Source: Chitinophaga pinensis
GTDB lineage: Bacteria; Bacteroidota; Bacteroidia; Chitinophagales; Chitinophagaceae
Length of the DNA stretch: 64,000 nt
Reading direction: 5' to 3'
NCBI GenBank assembly: GCA_902167325.1
Contig: LR632930.1
Coordinates: 4,278,001 to 4,342,000, forward strand
The notes beneath the pieces are model-generated. The model saw only the letters and a program-made list of their open reading frames with translations. It had not been told where the DNA came from and did no database searches. Of the stretch, positions 17,963 through 26,900 are shown in pieces (within the stretch, counting starts at the first letter, position 1; each line of letters starts with the position of its first letter). The position numbers were made by a program, and so were the translations under genes.

Positions 17963-18562
17963 TTATAAGTTAGCTACAATGGTTTGATAGTCGGCCTCAA
18001 AACCCGGCATGGCGGTACCTTCTACCCGGAGGGTATGCACTTCCGTGTCGCCAATATACGCATTAAACACGGCCCTCACGTGGGAGGTAATAAACTCATT
18101 ATCCGGCGGCCAATCTGCAATCCTGCCCCCGGAAGCAATAGCGAGATACACCTTTTTGCCATTCAGATGACCCTTCCTGACGCCCTTTTCATTATAACCA
18201 TAGGTTACCCCAAAGCGGACCAACTGATCGATCCAGGCCTTTAATAAAGCCGACATACCGAGGTTGTACATGGGTGTACCCAATATCAGGATATCGGCTT
18301 TACTAACATCGCTGACAACGGAATCGGCATATTGCAGCAGCTGCCGTTCCTCCTCATCGGCCGTTCGCGGATCTTTGTAAAACGCTCCCACGAGGTTCCC
18401 CTTCAGGAAAGGCGGTGCTTCCCGGGTAAGGTCCCTTTCAATAACGGTATCAATTTCCTGCTTTCCGATTAACCGGTCAACTATGGCTGAGCTTAACCCC
18501 TTACTGAACGAGGCGCTCCCACGGGCGCTGGAAATGATGTGCAAAGCTGTCTTCTTCATCAT
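17963..18562 (-). CDS. azoR: FMN-dependent NADH-azoreductase (AzoR family)
   Basis: The 199-residue flavodoxin-like fold protein has the FMN phosphate-binding segment SSARGSASFSKGL (about 11-23), and TPMYNLGMSALLKAWIDQLVRFGVTYGY (about 96-124), the flavin-edge motif of AzoR. ASGGRIADW follows. It reduces azo compounds and quinones with NAD(P)H in the cytosol, in quinone or thiol-stress defence. It leads the operon with YciI and the ECF42 sigma factor (12-bp gap), which may place it under that sigma factor. Confidence 0.9.
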   Translation of the reverse strand: MMKKTALHIISSARGSASFSKGLSSAIVDRLIGKQEIDTVIERDLTREAPPFLKGNLVGAFYKDPRTADEEERQLLQYADSVVSDVSKADILILGTPMYNLGMSALLKAWIDQLVRFGVTYGYNEKGVRKGHLNGKKVYLAIASGGRIADWPPDNEFITSHVRAVFNAYIGDTEVHTLRVEGTAMPGFEADYQTIVANL

Positions 18563-18838
18563 AATATCTTTTGTTTAATACTATGACGAATGAACATTTC
18601 CGATGGGGACATGGGGTATCTATGTTATCCATTTTATTAATTAGGCACAGATCTATGTATTTACTGTATTGATATCCAATATATTACGCACCGTTTTTTA
18701 GCTACCCCGTATCTTTTTGACTTGCCCCTGAAAATGCTTAACTTAGAAGTAGTTATATCCATCACTCCTCTCCATATTTCCTCCTCCTTTCCTTTAACCT
18801 TATCCTATACATTCTTCAACTCTTAGAAAACTTCTTTT

Positions 18839-19414
18839 ATGAGAAAGATGTATCTCTTCGCGGCACTTGCTTTCGCAACAGCCTGCAACATCGGCACCGA
18901 CAAATCGAAGTCGGAAGCCGGAAAGGAACCTGACGCAGTTCCCCCCAAACAGGAGGTCCTGAATTATCCTTACACACCAGATTACTCCTCCGATTTTGAG
19001 ATCGGAGATCCTAAAAATGCGCTCACGCTGCTCAAAATGTACAAAAACTGGGACAACAACACAATGGACAATTCAAAGAACGATTTCGCGGAAAACGACA
19101 CCATGATCTTCTCCGACGGCTATATGTTTGCCGGTAGCCGCGACAGTCTTTTTACAATGGCTAACAAGGTGAGAGGTAAAATGGGTACAGTCGTTGATTC
19201 TGTACACGCCTGGGTGCCGCTCAGGAGCAAAGATAAAAATGAAGAATGGGTATTGATATGGGCACGCGAGATTGCCACAGATGCCAAGGGAAAGAAAACC
19301 ACCAAAGAGCTGCATGAAGTATGGAGGTTTGATAAAAACGGTAAAATCAACCTGGTATATCAGTACGAGCAGCAAGTTCCTAAAATGCCGCCTCCTCCGC
19401 CTAAAAAGAAATAA
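18839..19414 (+). CDS. Lipoprotein with NTF2/SnoaL-like domain
   Basis: The 191-residue protein has a short signal and lipobox ATAC followed by NIGTDKSKSE. The mature part (about 60-180) fits an NTF2-like alpha+beta barrel (NALTLLKMYKNWDNNTMD..., IFSDGYMFAGSRDSLFTMANKVRGKM..., WVLIWAREIATDAKGKKTTKELHEVWRFDKNGKINLVYQYEQ). It ends in a Pro-Lys tail (PPPPPKKK). The function is unknown. The upstream 276 bp contains no gene. Confidence 0.75.
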   Translation: MRKMYLFAALAFATACNIGTDKSKSEAGKEPDAVPPKQEVLNYPYTPDYSSDFEIGDPKNALTLLKMYKNWDNNTMDNSKNDFAENDTMIFSDGYMFAGSRDSLFTMANKVRGKMGTVVDSVHAWVPLRSKDKNEEWVLIWAREIATDAKGKKTTKELHEVWRFDKNGKINLVYQYEQQVPKMPPPPPKKK

Positions 19415-19464
19415 GACAACATAGCGCTATCAGCGTTGATCCGTATGTTTTACCCTTACATGCA

Positions 19465-19490
19465 GGAAGGTACGATTGCCCGTACCTTCC
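19465..19490. terminator. Intrinsic terminator hairpin
   Basis: The 10-bp stem GGAAGGTACG/CGTACCTTCC has a 6-base loop and a pyrimidine-rich stretch behind it. It lies between two convergent lipoprotein genes. Confidence 0.75.
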
Positions 19491-19544
19491 TCTTCTTCAT
19501 TGGGTATAGAAACAGCACTGGTCTAAACCAGGTTAAAGAAGCTG

Positions 19545-20819
19545 TCAGTTTATTCTTCTCTTTATCCTGAACTGCCCTGATATCTCCTTCTTCGGAGGGT
19601 TGTAAGTACCATCCTGGTACCATAACTCTGCAGTAAACTTCCCTTCCACATAACCTCCGATACCGTCGTACCGCGTAATGGTTACTCCTCCGGATGAATG
19701 TTGTAAATCGCAGGTAGGACAGGGTGTTTTACTGGTAGCCCAGTCCCATTGACCAATTCCTCCAACGTGGATATAACTTTGATCGTCTTCCAGCCCGTAA
19801 ACGTAGGAGCGTTGCCCGAATGAATAACCCAATAACCGGATCAGGATAAACTGCCCGTCGTTCATTTGTGCATTAATGTAAAAGTTGTCCGCTTCCATCC
19901 TGAGACAATCATCAGAAGGACAATCATCTGTTAAGTTCTTGTGGACAATACCATCCAGGGTATAACTCAGGTATTCGTCTTCCATAATAGTCAGGGGGAT
20001 CGTAAGAATGGCCTGCCTGCTGTAATCTTTCTTCACTGAATTCCATACAGGAACATACACACTCACCAGCTCGGGATTTACCGCCGTGGTTGCGGCGGGA
20101 GCGGTATACAGGCAATTGATGCCATCCGGCTTCAATTTCCCTGCTCCTGCAGCCATTTTCCATTGTATGCGGGGTATCTGTGACCGGATATTGTATTCTA
20201 CATACTCTCCAAGTGGCGGATCAATTCCCAGTGAGGAAAGCAAAACCTCATGATACATCAGCTTCAAATGCGCCTGTTCGCCAACTCTTAGCTCACTGCG
20301 GTCGGTTTCTATTTTTAGGGATTCAACGTAGGTCCAGTCACTAAAGTGGGTGGTATGTGCAGAAAGCGTATGCGCAGCCTCGTCCCTTTCCGTATCCATG
20401 ATCATCCTGAAGTAGCCGGTCGAATCCTGGTATACCAGGTGAAGCAGGGCAGGGGCGGTGCCGGCGGTTTCCGATGCATCATACTTAAATACAATGGTTA
20501 CCGGCTTTTTGAATTGAATATGCTCCGGCAGCAGTCTGTATGCGTTCCGGGATGAGCCGGTTAATGTGTTTTCAACAGGCTGCATGCTGAAGTTGACTGG
20601 TGCACTGACTGCTCCCGCAGGGATGATCAGCTGCACACCGTCTGCCTCCAAAGTGCCGCCACCGCTGCCGATGGTTTTAGTTACGGCCGGGCCAATTATA
20701 GCACCGGCGTTTCTTTTAACCGGCTTGACAACCTGATCCTCAATTTCAGTTGATGACTTCTTACAGGCCATGAACAATGTGATGAAAGTCAATAAAAGGA
20801 TAGAATGAATTAGCTTCAT
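19545..20819 (-). CDS. ZU5-like surface lipoprotein
   Basis: ATG 20819 gives MKLIHSILLLTFITLFMAC with lipobox FMAC and KKSSTE after it; upstream codons extending to 20978 have no signal logic. The mature protein (about 424 residues in total) starts with a ZU5/GAIN-like beta-sandwich (TIGSGGGTLEADGVQLIIPAGAVSAPVNFSMQPVEN...FKKPVTIVFKYD, then HTTHFSDWTYVES). Ig-like segments follow, with a CPSDDC and a CPTCD pair. It is a paralog of the protein at 39883-41178. A surface-exposed structural or binding role is likely. Confidence 0.8.
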   Translation of the reverse strand: MKLIHSILLLTFITLFMACKKSSTEIEDQVVKPVKRNAGAIIGPAVTKTIGSGGGTLEADGVQLIIPAGAVSAPVNFSMQPVENTLTGSSRNAYRLLPEHIQFKKPVTIVFKYDASETAGTAPALLHLVYQDSTGYFRMIMDTERDEAAHTLSAHTTHFSDWTYVESLKIETDRSELRVGEQAHLKLMYHEVLLSSLGIDPPLGEYVEYNIRSQIPRIQWKMAAGAGKLKPDGINCLYTAPAATTAVNPELVSVYVPVWNSVKKDYSRQAILTIPLTIMEDEYLSYTLDGIVHKNLTDDCPSDDCLRMEADNFYINAQMNDGQFILIRLLGYSFGQRSYVYGLEDDQSYIHVGGIGQWDWATSKTPCPTCDLQHSSGGVTITRYDGIGGYVEGKFTAELWYQDGTYNPPKKEISGQFRIKRRIN

Positions 20820-21016
20820 AAAATGCATGCTTGTGTTTTTTCCGGGGTAAATATTGCATGCAAAGGAAAATAAAAGGGAGGCAGGTAAATTATGGTTGAT
20901 GCGCGAATCGTTATTCCGGATGTTTGAATCGTAATTATCACTGACGGCACGGTATAACCCAACAGCCCGATTCAGCAACGTATAGGGGAAGCTGCAACAA
21001 ACCAGTACCTTTTCCC

Positions 21017-21024
21017 TATTTTTG
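21017..21024 (+). promoter_or_regulatory. Probable -7 promoter element
   Basis: TATTTTTG fits TAnnTTTG and ends 7 bp before the ATG of the sensor kinase gene, which would make the transcript nearly leaderless. No -33 element is clear. Confidence 0.35.
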
Positions 21025-21031
21025 TCCGCAC

Positions 21032-22117
21032 ATGGCTAAACAAACCGTAATCAGTTTTACGAATGCATTGCGTGGTAACAGGCTTACCCGTTATGATGTA
21101 AGCGTACTATTTATAGTGCTGCCTTATTACTTTATCCTCGCAATGCTCATCTGGGGGAACGAGTATGTGACTGACCCGGTTGTTTTCCTTACTACTACAG
21201 CCATCATATTGGGCGTTTGGCCTGCCTCCTGGTTTATACATTCAAAAGCAGGGTACATCATCAGAAGTTACTTTCCAGAAATAAACCAAACTACGCAGCG
21301 TGTACTGGTAACGCTCGCCGTTTTCATACCCATTACCATTTTCATTAACTACCTTATCCTGGTGATGTGTTGCAGTGCAGCCGGGCGGCCGTATATGCCT
21401 GAAAAATTCGCAAGTATCACATTAGCGGGTATTATATTGAACATAATAGCCACAGCAGTCTTCGAAGCCACCTACCTGTTAAAGAAATGGAAGGCATCCC
21501 TTATTGAAGCCGAGAAGTCAAAGAAGGCCTCCCTGCAAAGTGAACTGGATAATCTGAAATCTCAGGTGAATCCCCATTTCCTGTTCAATTCCCTGAATTC
21601 ATTATCCGCCCTCATTTCCGAAGACCAGCAGAAGGCGGAAGAATTTTTGTATGAAATGTGCAGGGTTTACCGCTACCTGCTTCAGAACAACGAGCATGAG
21701 CTTACCGCCATGCATGTGGAAGTAACGTTCTTAAAGTCGTACTTCTATTTGCTGAAAACAAGGTATGAATCTGCCATCCAACTGGATATCAACATCCCCG
21801 AACAATACAGCAATTACCAGATACCGCCATTCACGCTGCAGATGCTGGTCGAAAATGCCGTGAAGCACAATGTAATTATGGAAGCCAATCCCCTTATCAT
21901 ACAGATATTTACCAATGATCTGGAAGAATTGGTTGTCCGTAATAACCAGCAGGCGAAGTCGGTTTCCGTTCAGTCTAACAAAATAGGATTGAAAAACATT
22001 CAACGCAAATACCAGTTACTGTCACAGCGCAGTGTTGCCGTAGAGCCTGGCAACCAGTATTTTACCGTTACGCTTCCCCTGATAAATCCCGCTACTTATG
22101 AAAGTAATTATCATTGA
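21032..22117 (+). CDS. LytS/YehU-type sensor histidine kinase
   Basis: The 361-residue protein has four N-terminal TM helices (about 25-160), a short coiled coil (EAEKSKKASLQSELDNLKSQ), and then the His_kinase (PF06580) box NPHFLFNSLNSLSALI with the phosphoacceptor His. A HATPase N-box (MLVENAVKHN) and a G-region (IGLKNIQRKYQLL) follow. It phosphorylates the response regulator encoded next, whose start overlaps the end of this gene by 20 bp. The ligand or stimulus is unknown, since there is no extracytoplasmic sensor domain. Confidence 0.93.
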   Translation: MAKQTVISFTNALRGNRLTRYDVSVLFIVLPYYFILAMLIWGNEYVTDPVVFLTTTAIILGVWPASWFIHSKAGYIIRSYFPEINQTTQRVLVTLAVFIPITIFINYLILVMCCSAAGRPYMPEKFASITLAGIILNIIATAVFEATYLLKKWKASLIEAEKSKKASLQSELDNLKSQVNPHFLFNSLNSLSALISEDQQKAEEFLYEMCRVYRYLLQNNEHELTAMHVEVTFLKSYFYLLKTRYESAIQLDINIPEQYSNYQIPPFTLQMLVENAVKHNVIMEANPLIIQIFTNDLEELVVRNNQQAKSVSVQSNKIGLKNIQRKYQLLSQRSVAVEPGNQYFTVTLPLINPATYESNYH

Positions 22118-22877
22118 AGACGAGAATCTCGCTATCAAAAGACTGGTAAAAATGATTGCCGGAACAGACAACAGCATTGAAATTGTTGCCACCCTCCGGA
22201 GCATAACTGAAAGCGTAAGCTGGCTGAAGGAACATCAGGCGCCAGAATTGATATTTATGGATATTGAGCTGGCAGACGGGCAGTGCTTTGAAATCTTCAA
22301 TCAGGTCACCGTGAACAGTCCGGTTATCTTCACTACTTCATACGATCAGTATATGCTGCGGGCGTTCGAAGTAAATAGTGTAGACTACCTGCTGAAGCCC
22401 ATAGAACCCGAAAGACTGGCACAGGCAATTAACAAGCACAAAACCATTCAGGCCCATTACGCCAGCCGCAACGCGCCTGCCGTGAATGTTACCCAGTTGC
22501 TGAACGACCTTCGGGAGAGCCTTGACAAACATCAATACCGCAAACGTTTCCTCGTAAAATCAGGGAATAAACTGGTAAGTATACAAACGGAAGAAATCGC
22601 GTATTTCTTCCGGGAAGGCAGGATTACGTTCTTCAAAACCTTTACCAATGGCAAGTATATAACTGATTATACGCTGGAAGAACTGCAGGACGAAATGCTG
22701 GAGCCGGCTGACTTCTTCCGGATCAACCGCTCGTCGTTAGTATCCATAAAATCCGTCAAATCAATTGAGAACTTCCCGGGAAACAGGCTGCATCTGGAAC
22801 TTACCCCCACATTTGACAAAGATTCCATTGTGAGCAGGGATAAGGTAGCCGAATTCAAAGACTGGATCGGCAAATAG
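22098..22877 (+). CDS. LytTR-family response regulator
   Basis: The 259-residue protein has a receiver domain (1-120) with acidic pocket IIIEDE, phosphoacceptor Asp in LIFMDIEL (about 55) and Lys in DYLLKPI. A LytTR DNA-binding domain follows (about 150-255: KRFLVKSGNKLVSIQTEEIAYFFREGR..., FFRINRSSLVSIKSV). Members bind direct-repeat sites with beta-strand insertion. It is coupled to the LytS kinase by overlap. The genes it controls are not evident from the window. Confidence 0.94.
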   Translation: MKVIIIEDENLAIKRLVKMIAGTDNSIEIVATLRSITESVSWLKEHQAPELIFMDIELADGQCFEIFNQVTVNSPVIFTTSYDQYMLRAFEVNSVDYLLKPIEPERLAQAINKHKTIQAHYASRNAPAVNVTQLLNDLRESLDKHQYRKRFLVKSGNKLVSIQTEEIAYFFREGRITFFKTFTNGKYITDYTLEELQDEMLEPADFFRINRSSLVSIKSVKSIENFPGNRLHLELTPTFDKDSIVSRDKVAEFKDWIGK

Positions 22878-22972
22878 AATACCTGTTTCCATTTAAACAC
22901 AGATTTCCGCGACTGGCGCGCTGTAACTTACGACTGCGGCATGCTCCACCTGCTACTCAGGATGCAATGGGA

Positions 22973-22980
22973 TAGTTTTG
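22973..22980 (+). promoter_or_regulatory. Probable -7 promoter element
   Basis: TAGTTTTG matches TAnnTTTG and sits 25 bp before the cytochrome c gene start at 23006. No -33 match was found. Confidence 0.4.
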
Positions 22981-23005
22981 CCTATCAACTAACGTGGAAA
23001 CTATT

Positions 23006-23581
23006 ATGAATAAATTAATCCCGGCCTCAGCATTTGCAGCGTGCTCGTTAATGGCATTGCTTTTCTCCTGTAATTCAGTTAAAAACGATCCATCCGGCAG
23101 TCAGACTGCAGATTCCGCCTCCATGGTTAAACGGGGAGCATACCTGGTAACCATCGGGGGATGTAATGATTGTCATTCTCCCAAGCGCATGGGTAAAATG
23201 GGTCCTGAAGTAATCCCGGAAACACAGCTTTCCGGCTACCCCTCCGGCCGCCCTATTTCAGCCTTTGACACAGCACTGGCTAAAAAAGGCATTGCGCAGT
23301 TTAATGAAGATATGACAGCTGCCGCAGGCCCATGGGGAATCAGCTTCGCGTTAAATATCACCAGTGATCCCAGCGGCATCGGCAGCTGGACTCCTGAGAA
23401 TTTTAAAACCGCCATGCGGCATGGGAAACTGAAAGGAGCAGAAAAAGCACGCACTTTACTACCGCCCATGCCATGGACAAATTATACCCAAATGACGGAT
23501 GAAGATCTCAACGCCATATTCAGTTATCTGAAGCAAACAAAACCCGTTAAAAACTTCCCCCCGGTTCCCCTGCATTTTTAG
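23006..23581 (+). CDS. c-type cytochrome lipoprotein
   Basis: Starting at ATG 23006 (a GTG four codons earlier is less likely), the ~191-residue protein has lipobox LFSC, a single heme-binding CNDCH (about residue 54), and a C-terminal Met-containing segment (LLPPMPWTNYTQMTDEDLNAIFSYLKQTKPVKN) typical of cytochrome c class I subunits that accept electrons from dehydrogenases. It is anchored on the periplasmic face. No partner oxidoreductase gene is adjacent. Confidence 0.9.
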   Translation: MNKLIPASAFAACSLMALLFSCNSVKNDPSGSQTADSASMVKRGAYLVTIGGCNDCHSPKRMGKMGPEVIPETQLSGYPSGRPISAFDTALAKKGIAQFNEDMTAAAGPWGISFALNITSDPSGIGSWTPENFKTAMRHGKLKGAEKARTLLPPMPWTNYTQMTDEDLNAIFSYLKQTKPVKNFPPVPLHF

Positions 23582-23600
23582 CAAAAGGCAGCTACCCTGC

Positions 23601-23640
23601 GATAACAGAAAGGCCTTCTTACGAAGGCCTTTCTGTTATC
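23601..23640. terminator. Bidirectional terminator with an 18-bp perfect stem
   Basis: The arms 23601-23618 and 23623-23640 (GATAACAGAAAGGCCTTC and its complement) close the loop TTAC. It lies between the convergent cytochrome and repeat-protein genes. Confidence 0.85.
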
Positions 23641-23682
23641 GGGAATCCTGCAAGCTTCGTATGCAGGATCTATATTAGCGAG

Positions 23683-25440
23683 TTAAACATTCGTTTTAAG
23701 AACATCTTTCAGCCCTGATCTTTCATATTCCGCGCGGGGTTGCGAACTATTCCCCGGAGTTTGAATAATGAATTTATAATCTCCCGCTTCCAGTACTTCG
23801 AATTCTATTACACCATCACCCGTTACGCCGAGGTTCGTCATTCCGCCACCGGGGTTCTTGCCACCTTTTACAATAATTCCGCCAATGGGATTCCCGGGCC
23901 GGGCCGCTTCCGAAGCGCTGCGTTTCAGGCCTTTTTCACTGATGCTTTTACCTTGCGGTGAATCCGGTGTGCTCAATCTGAACGCATACATACCTGCTTC
24001 TAATCCATTGAATGTAAATTCACCATTTCCATCGCTGGTTACCACCATAAGGTTGCCACCAGGGTTCTTGCCGCCTTTCACTACAATACCACCGATGGGG
24101 CTGCCGGGCCGGGCCGCTTCCGATGCGCCCCGTTTCAAACCTTTTTCACTGATGCTTTTACCCAAAGGGGCATCAGGCGAAGTCAATGTAAATACGTAAT
24201 CACCAGCTTCGAGTCCTGTGAACTCAAAACTTCCCTTTTCATTACTGATTACCGTCATAAGGTTACCACCGGGATTCTTTCCCCCTTTTACTACGATACC
24301 ACCAATGGGGCTGCCGGGCCGGGCCATTTCTGAAGCGCTGCGCTTCACGCCTTTTTCATTGATGCTCTTACCCGCAGGGGCATCAGGCGAAGTAAGCATA
24401 AAGGCATAATCTCCGGCTTCCAGGCCTTTGAGTTCGATCCGGCCGTTATCGTTACTGGTTACCACCAGGAAGCTACCACCAGGGTTCTTGCCGCCTTTTA
24501 CGATGATTCCGCCAATGGGGTTCCCGGGCTTTGCCATTCCCGCCAAGGGGTTAACGGATGTATGGCCTCCTGCATCATACAGCGGATTCCGGGTAGAATC
24601 TGATATTGCTAACCCGTTACCGCCCGGTTTGGTCACTTTCCCTCTCGGGCGCTTCGTTTTCCCGTTCACATGCAGACTTACCCCTGCAGTAAAAGCGAAT
24701 GCCCGGTAATTAGTGGCTTCGGACTGATCTACCGGCTTACCCGATATAAGCTGTCCGGGTTCATAAGTGTTATCTTCTTTAAACCCGCCCTGCGGCTTTA
24801 ATCTTCTTTGCATGGAATTTACCTCACCACCGCTGTTATAGGCAGCTGAGAGATACACGCTGAAGGATTTGGAAATACGATGACTGACCTTCAACCGGGG
24901 GATCATTACGAAACCTGTCTGCTTTTCTTCCGCCATATCCCACAGTGAGATGGTTTGCTTCGATCCGTCGTTCAGTTCTACAGATGCCTGCTGTGTAAAA
25001 CCACCCTGTTTTAACGCAAAATAGCCGCCACTAAAGGAGGGCGACAATGTAACCGGTCCCAAACCGAAACTGGCCTGTAAGCCCACAGATCCTATGCAGC
25101 CTGTAGCAGTTGAACTGCCGTTCTGTGCATTGGTAATATTCAGGCTGCCGCTGTGCAGTTTATACAGTGCCTGCTGGCTGGCGATATCAGGCATGAGGTT
25201 ACGGGAAGTAATAAAACTCCCTCCGGCAATAATACCGAGTTCAGTCCTGGAATTGTTTTTACTTAAAAAGGGGATAAACGCATCAGCTTGTACTGCTGCG
25301 CCATTACCAATGAAGTTTTTGTCCTTTAAAGCAGAGGAGGTGCTGTTAAAACCGCCACCTAAAGAGACCTGCACCGAACGCTGCGCAAAAACAGCAGGGG
25401 AGGTTGCTGATAAAATGGTAATCAGTAGAATTCTTTTCAT
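23683..25440 (-). CDS. Outer-membrane barrel protein with four tandem SpaA-like repeats
   Basis: The 585-residue protein has a signal peptide (MKRILLITILSATSPAVFA) and an N-terminal beta-barrel-like region (about 22-260: AYNSGGEVNS, amphipathic strands). Four tandem units of 70 residues follow (about 300-580), each built as RPGSPIGGIVVKGGKNPGG...LEAGDYAFxLTSPDxPxGKSISEKGLKRSASE. The repeated part looks like a carboxypeptidase-regulatory/SpaA beta-sandwich (LEAGDY) with a linker. The last copy is degenerate. The 210-bp DNA repeats are close enough to recombine. A surface-adhesion or scaffold role is inferred. Confidence 0.8.
   Translation of the reverse strand: MKRILLITILSATSPAVFAQRSVQVSLGGGFNSTSSALKDKNFIGNGAAVQADAFIPFLSKNNSRTELGIIAGGSFITSRNLMPDIASQQALYKLHSGSLNITNAQNGSSTATGCIGSVGLQASFGLGPVTLSPSFSGGYFALKQGGFTQQASVELNDGSKQTISLWDMAEEKQTGFVMIPRLKVSHRISKSFSVYLSAAYNSGGEVNSMQRRLKPQGGFKEDNTYEPGQLISGKPVDQSEATNYRAFAFTAGVSLHVNGKTKRPRGKVTKPGGNGLAISDSTRNPLYDAGGHTSVNPLAGMAKPGNPIGGIIVKGGKNPGGSFLVVTSNDNGRIELKGLEAGDYAFMLTSPDAPAGKSINEKGVKRSASEMARPGSPIGGIVVKGGKNPGGNLMTVISNEKGSFEFTGLEAGDYVFTLTSPDAPLGKSISEKGLKRGASEAARPGSPIGGIVVKGGKNPGGNLMVVTSDGNGEFTFNGLEAGMYAFRLSTPDSPQGKSISEKGLKRSASEAARPGNPIGGIIVKGGKNPGGGMTNLGVTGDGVIEFEVLEAGDYKFIIQTPGNSSQPRAEYERSGLKDVLKTNV
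23740..24560 (-). repeat. Four in-frame 210-bp tandem repeats inside the barrel-protein gene
   Basis: The GC-rich segment CCCGGGCCGGGCC and its variants recur near 23895, 24105, 24315 and 24525, exactly 210 bp apart. The middle copies are the most alike. The period is a multiple of three, so copy-number change keeps the frame. Confidence 0.85.
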
Positions 25441-25635
25441 AGCCGGGGAAATCTTTGAGGTTATCCAATGACACTTATAGTATATGCATTCCCATTATTT
25501 GGGTACCTGAATATATAGAAAAAAGTCCGGCTTTTAGGGAAACTCCTGAAATAAAAGGGGTTAGATGTAAGCAATTTATTGCTATATCCTTAATGATACT
25601 GGTATTTGCCAGCCCCGGATGATGTCAAAATCGCG

Positions 25636-25643
25636 TAACTTTG
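25636..25643 (+). promoter_or_regulatory. Probable -7 promoter element
   Basis: TAACTTTG matches TAnnTTTG and lies 51 bp before the start at 25695. The nearest TTTG (25605) is 27 bp upstream, longer than the ideal spacing. Confidence 0.45.
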
Positions 25644-25694
25644 CCGCTTTAATGCCTGCCAGACACAGGCCTGCAGCAAATGTAACAAGAGTAT

Positions 25695-26510
25695 ATGACC
25701 GAACCGGGAGATGATTATCATCAAACCATTACAGACCAGGCTCCATTAACCAGCACAGCTTTCTGTCCATTTCAGGATCAGGAAGCTGCTAATGCTATGG
25801 CCAATGGAACCTTCTTTAACCCGGATGATGAAATTCACCCCCTTTGCGAAATTGCTATTTCTTCGCTACAGCAACATCTTATGCTGCAAAACGACTGGAA
25901 ACACAATTTCGGTTTAGACGGCAATAGCAGCGGCACCGTTATCGGGAAGATGTTTGGCGTACTGGTGGTGCGTGCTGCCGGTGGAACACTGGGCTACCTG
26001 TCTGCTTTTTCAGGTAAACTGGCGAATGGCAACCATCATAATAAGTTTGTAGAACCGGTGTTCGACAGCCTGATAACCGGCGGCTTTCTCAATGCCGGTA
26101 TGATCCGCCTGTCAGAAATAAACGCAGCTATCGCCAGGCTGGAACAGGAAGATGCCCATACTCACCAACCGGCAATAACACTGCTAAAGGAAGAACGCAA
26201 AGCCCATTCCACACAGCTGCAGCGAAAGCTCATGGAGCAGTATAATTTCAGCAACAAGGGGGGCCGTTATAAGAACCTGATCGATATCTTCACTGAGCAC
26301 GGTTACAAACAGCCACCAGCAGGAGCAGGAGAGTGTGCAGGCCCTAAGTTACTGCAACATGCCTTCCGCCATCAAATGGAACCATTGGCCTTAGCGGAAT
26401 TCTGGTGGGGACTTTCACCCAAATCGGCCACCTGGAAACACGGCGCTTATTACAAACCATGCAAAGAGAAATGCGCGCCTATCCTAAGCTTTATGCTGAG
26501 CGAGTCGTAA
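25695..26510 (+). CDS. Stand-alone N-terminal domain of long RluA-type pseudouridine synthase proteins
   Basis: The 271-residue protein is cytoplasmic, with motifs GKMFGVLVVRAAGGTLGYLSAFSGKL (about 78-103), a coiled-coil middle (about 140-175), AGECAGPKLLQHAF, LALAEFWWGLSPKSATWKHGAYYKPCKEKCAPILSFML. From memory, these are the hallmarks of the N-terminal half of long RluA-family proteins (about 550 residues), in which a pseudouridine synthase domain follows the CxxKC..IL segment. Here the protein stops right after it and no synthase domain follows. It is therefore a truncation or a natural short form. The CKEKC motif could bind a metal. Confidence 0.65.
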   Translation: MTEPGDDYHQTITDQAPLTSTAFCPFQDQEAANAMANGTFFNPDDEIHPLCEIAISSLQQHLMLQNDWKHNFGLDGNSSGTVIGKMFGVLVVRAAGGTLGYLSAFSGKLANGNHHNKFVEPVFDSLITGGFLNAGMIRLSEINAAIARLEQEDAHTHQPAITLLKEERKAHSTQLQRKLMEQYNFSNKGGRYKNLIDIFTEHGYKQPPAGAGECAGPKLLQHAFRHQMEPLALAEFWWGLSPKSATWKHGAYYKPCKEKCAPILSFMLSES

Positions 26511-26513
26511 ACT

Positions 26514-26900
26514 TTAAAAGACCACAACAGGCGCCGCCTTCGAAAAACCTCCTGAGCCGTTCGCCACCACCGCCATTGGCGCCCCCACCTGATTACCACC
26601 ACGCCTGATCACCACCGTTACTTGCTGCCCTGCTACGCCACCATTCCCGGACACTGCAATAATAGCCGCCGTAACATTCGTTCCGTAACTGACCTCTTTG
26701 TTCCATGGAAGGGAGGATACCTGCTCATTTGCAGTACCGCCCGCAGCGGTGGTATACGATGCGTACAGGGAACCCGTGAAATTCCCTGTTACCTCGTACC
26801 GGATAGTACGCGAGGAGTTATCCGGACCTTTATCATCATCTTTCTTGCATGCAACTAACATTGCAAGCACTGCAATCACTGTAATGGCTAATTTGTTCAT
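26514..26900 (-). CDS. Small lipoprotein, MmpS-like fold
   Basis: The 128-residue protein has signal and lipobox MLVAC with KKDDDKG after it. The mature domain (about 33-125) reads IRYEVTGNFTGSLYASYTTAAGG...SSLPWNKEVSY...VVIRRGGNQVG, the beta-sandwich pattern of MmpS-like transport accessory proteins, common as single lipoproteins in Bacteroidota. The function is unknown. Its start overlaps the stop of the membrane-protein gene upstream by 4 bp. Confidence 0.7.
   Translation of the reverse strand: MNKLAITVIAVLAMLVACKKDDDKGPDNSSRTIRYEVTGNFTGSLYASYTTAAGGTANEQVSSLPWNKEVSYGTNVTAAIIAVSGNGGVAGQQVTVVIRRGGNQVGAPMAVVANGSGGFSKAAPVVVF

Noticed and set aside
23740..24560. Insertion sequence or transposon repeat
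   Set aside because: The 210-bp units are in-frame coding repeats of one protein, with no transposase or inverted ends.
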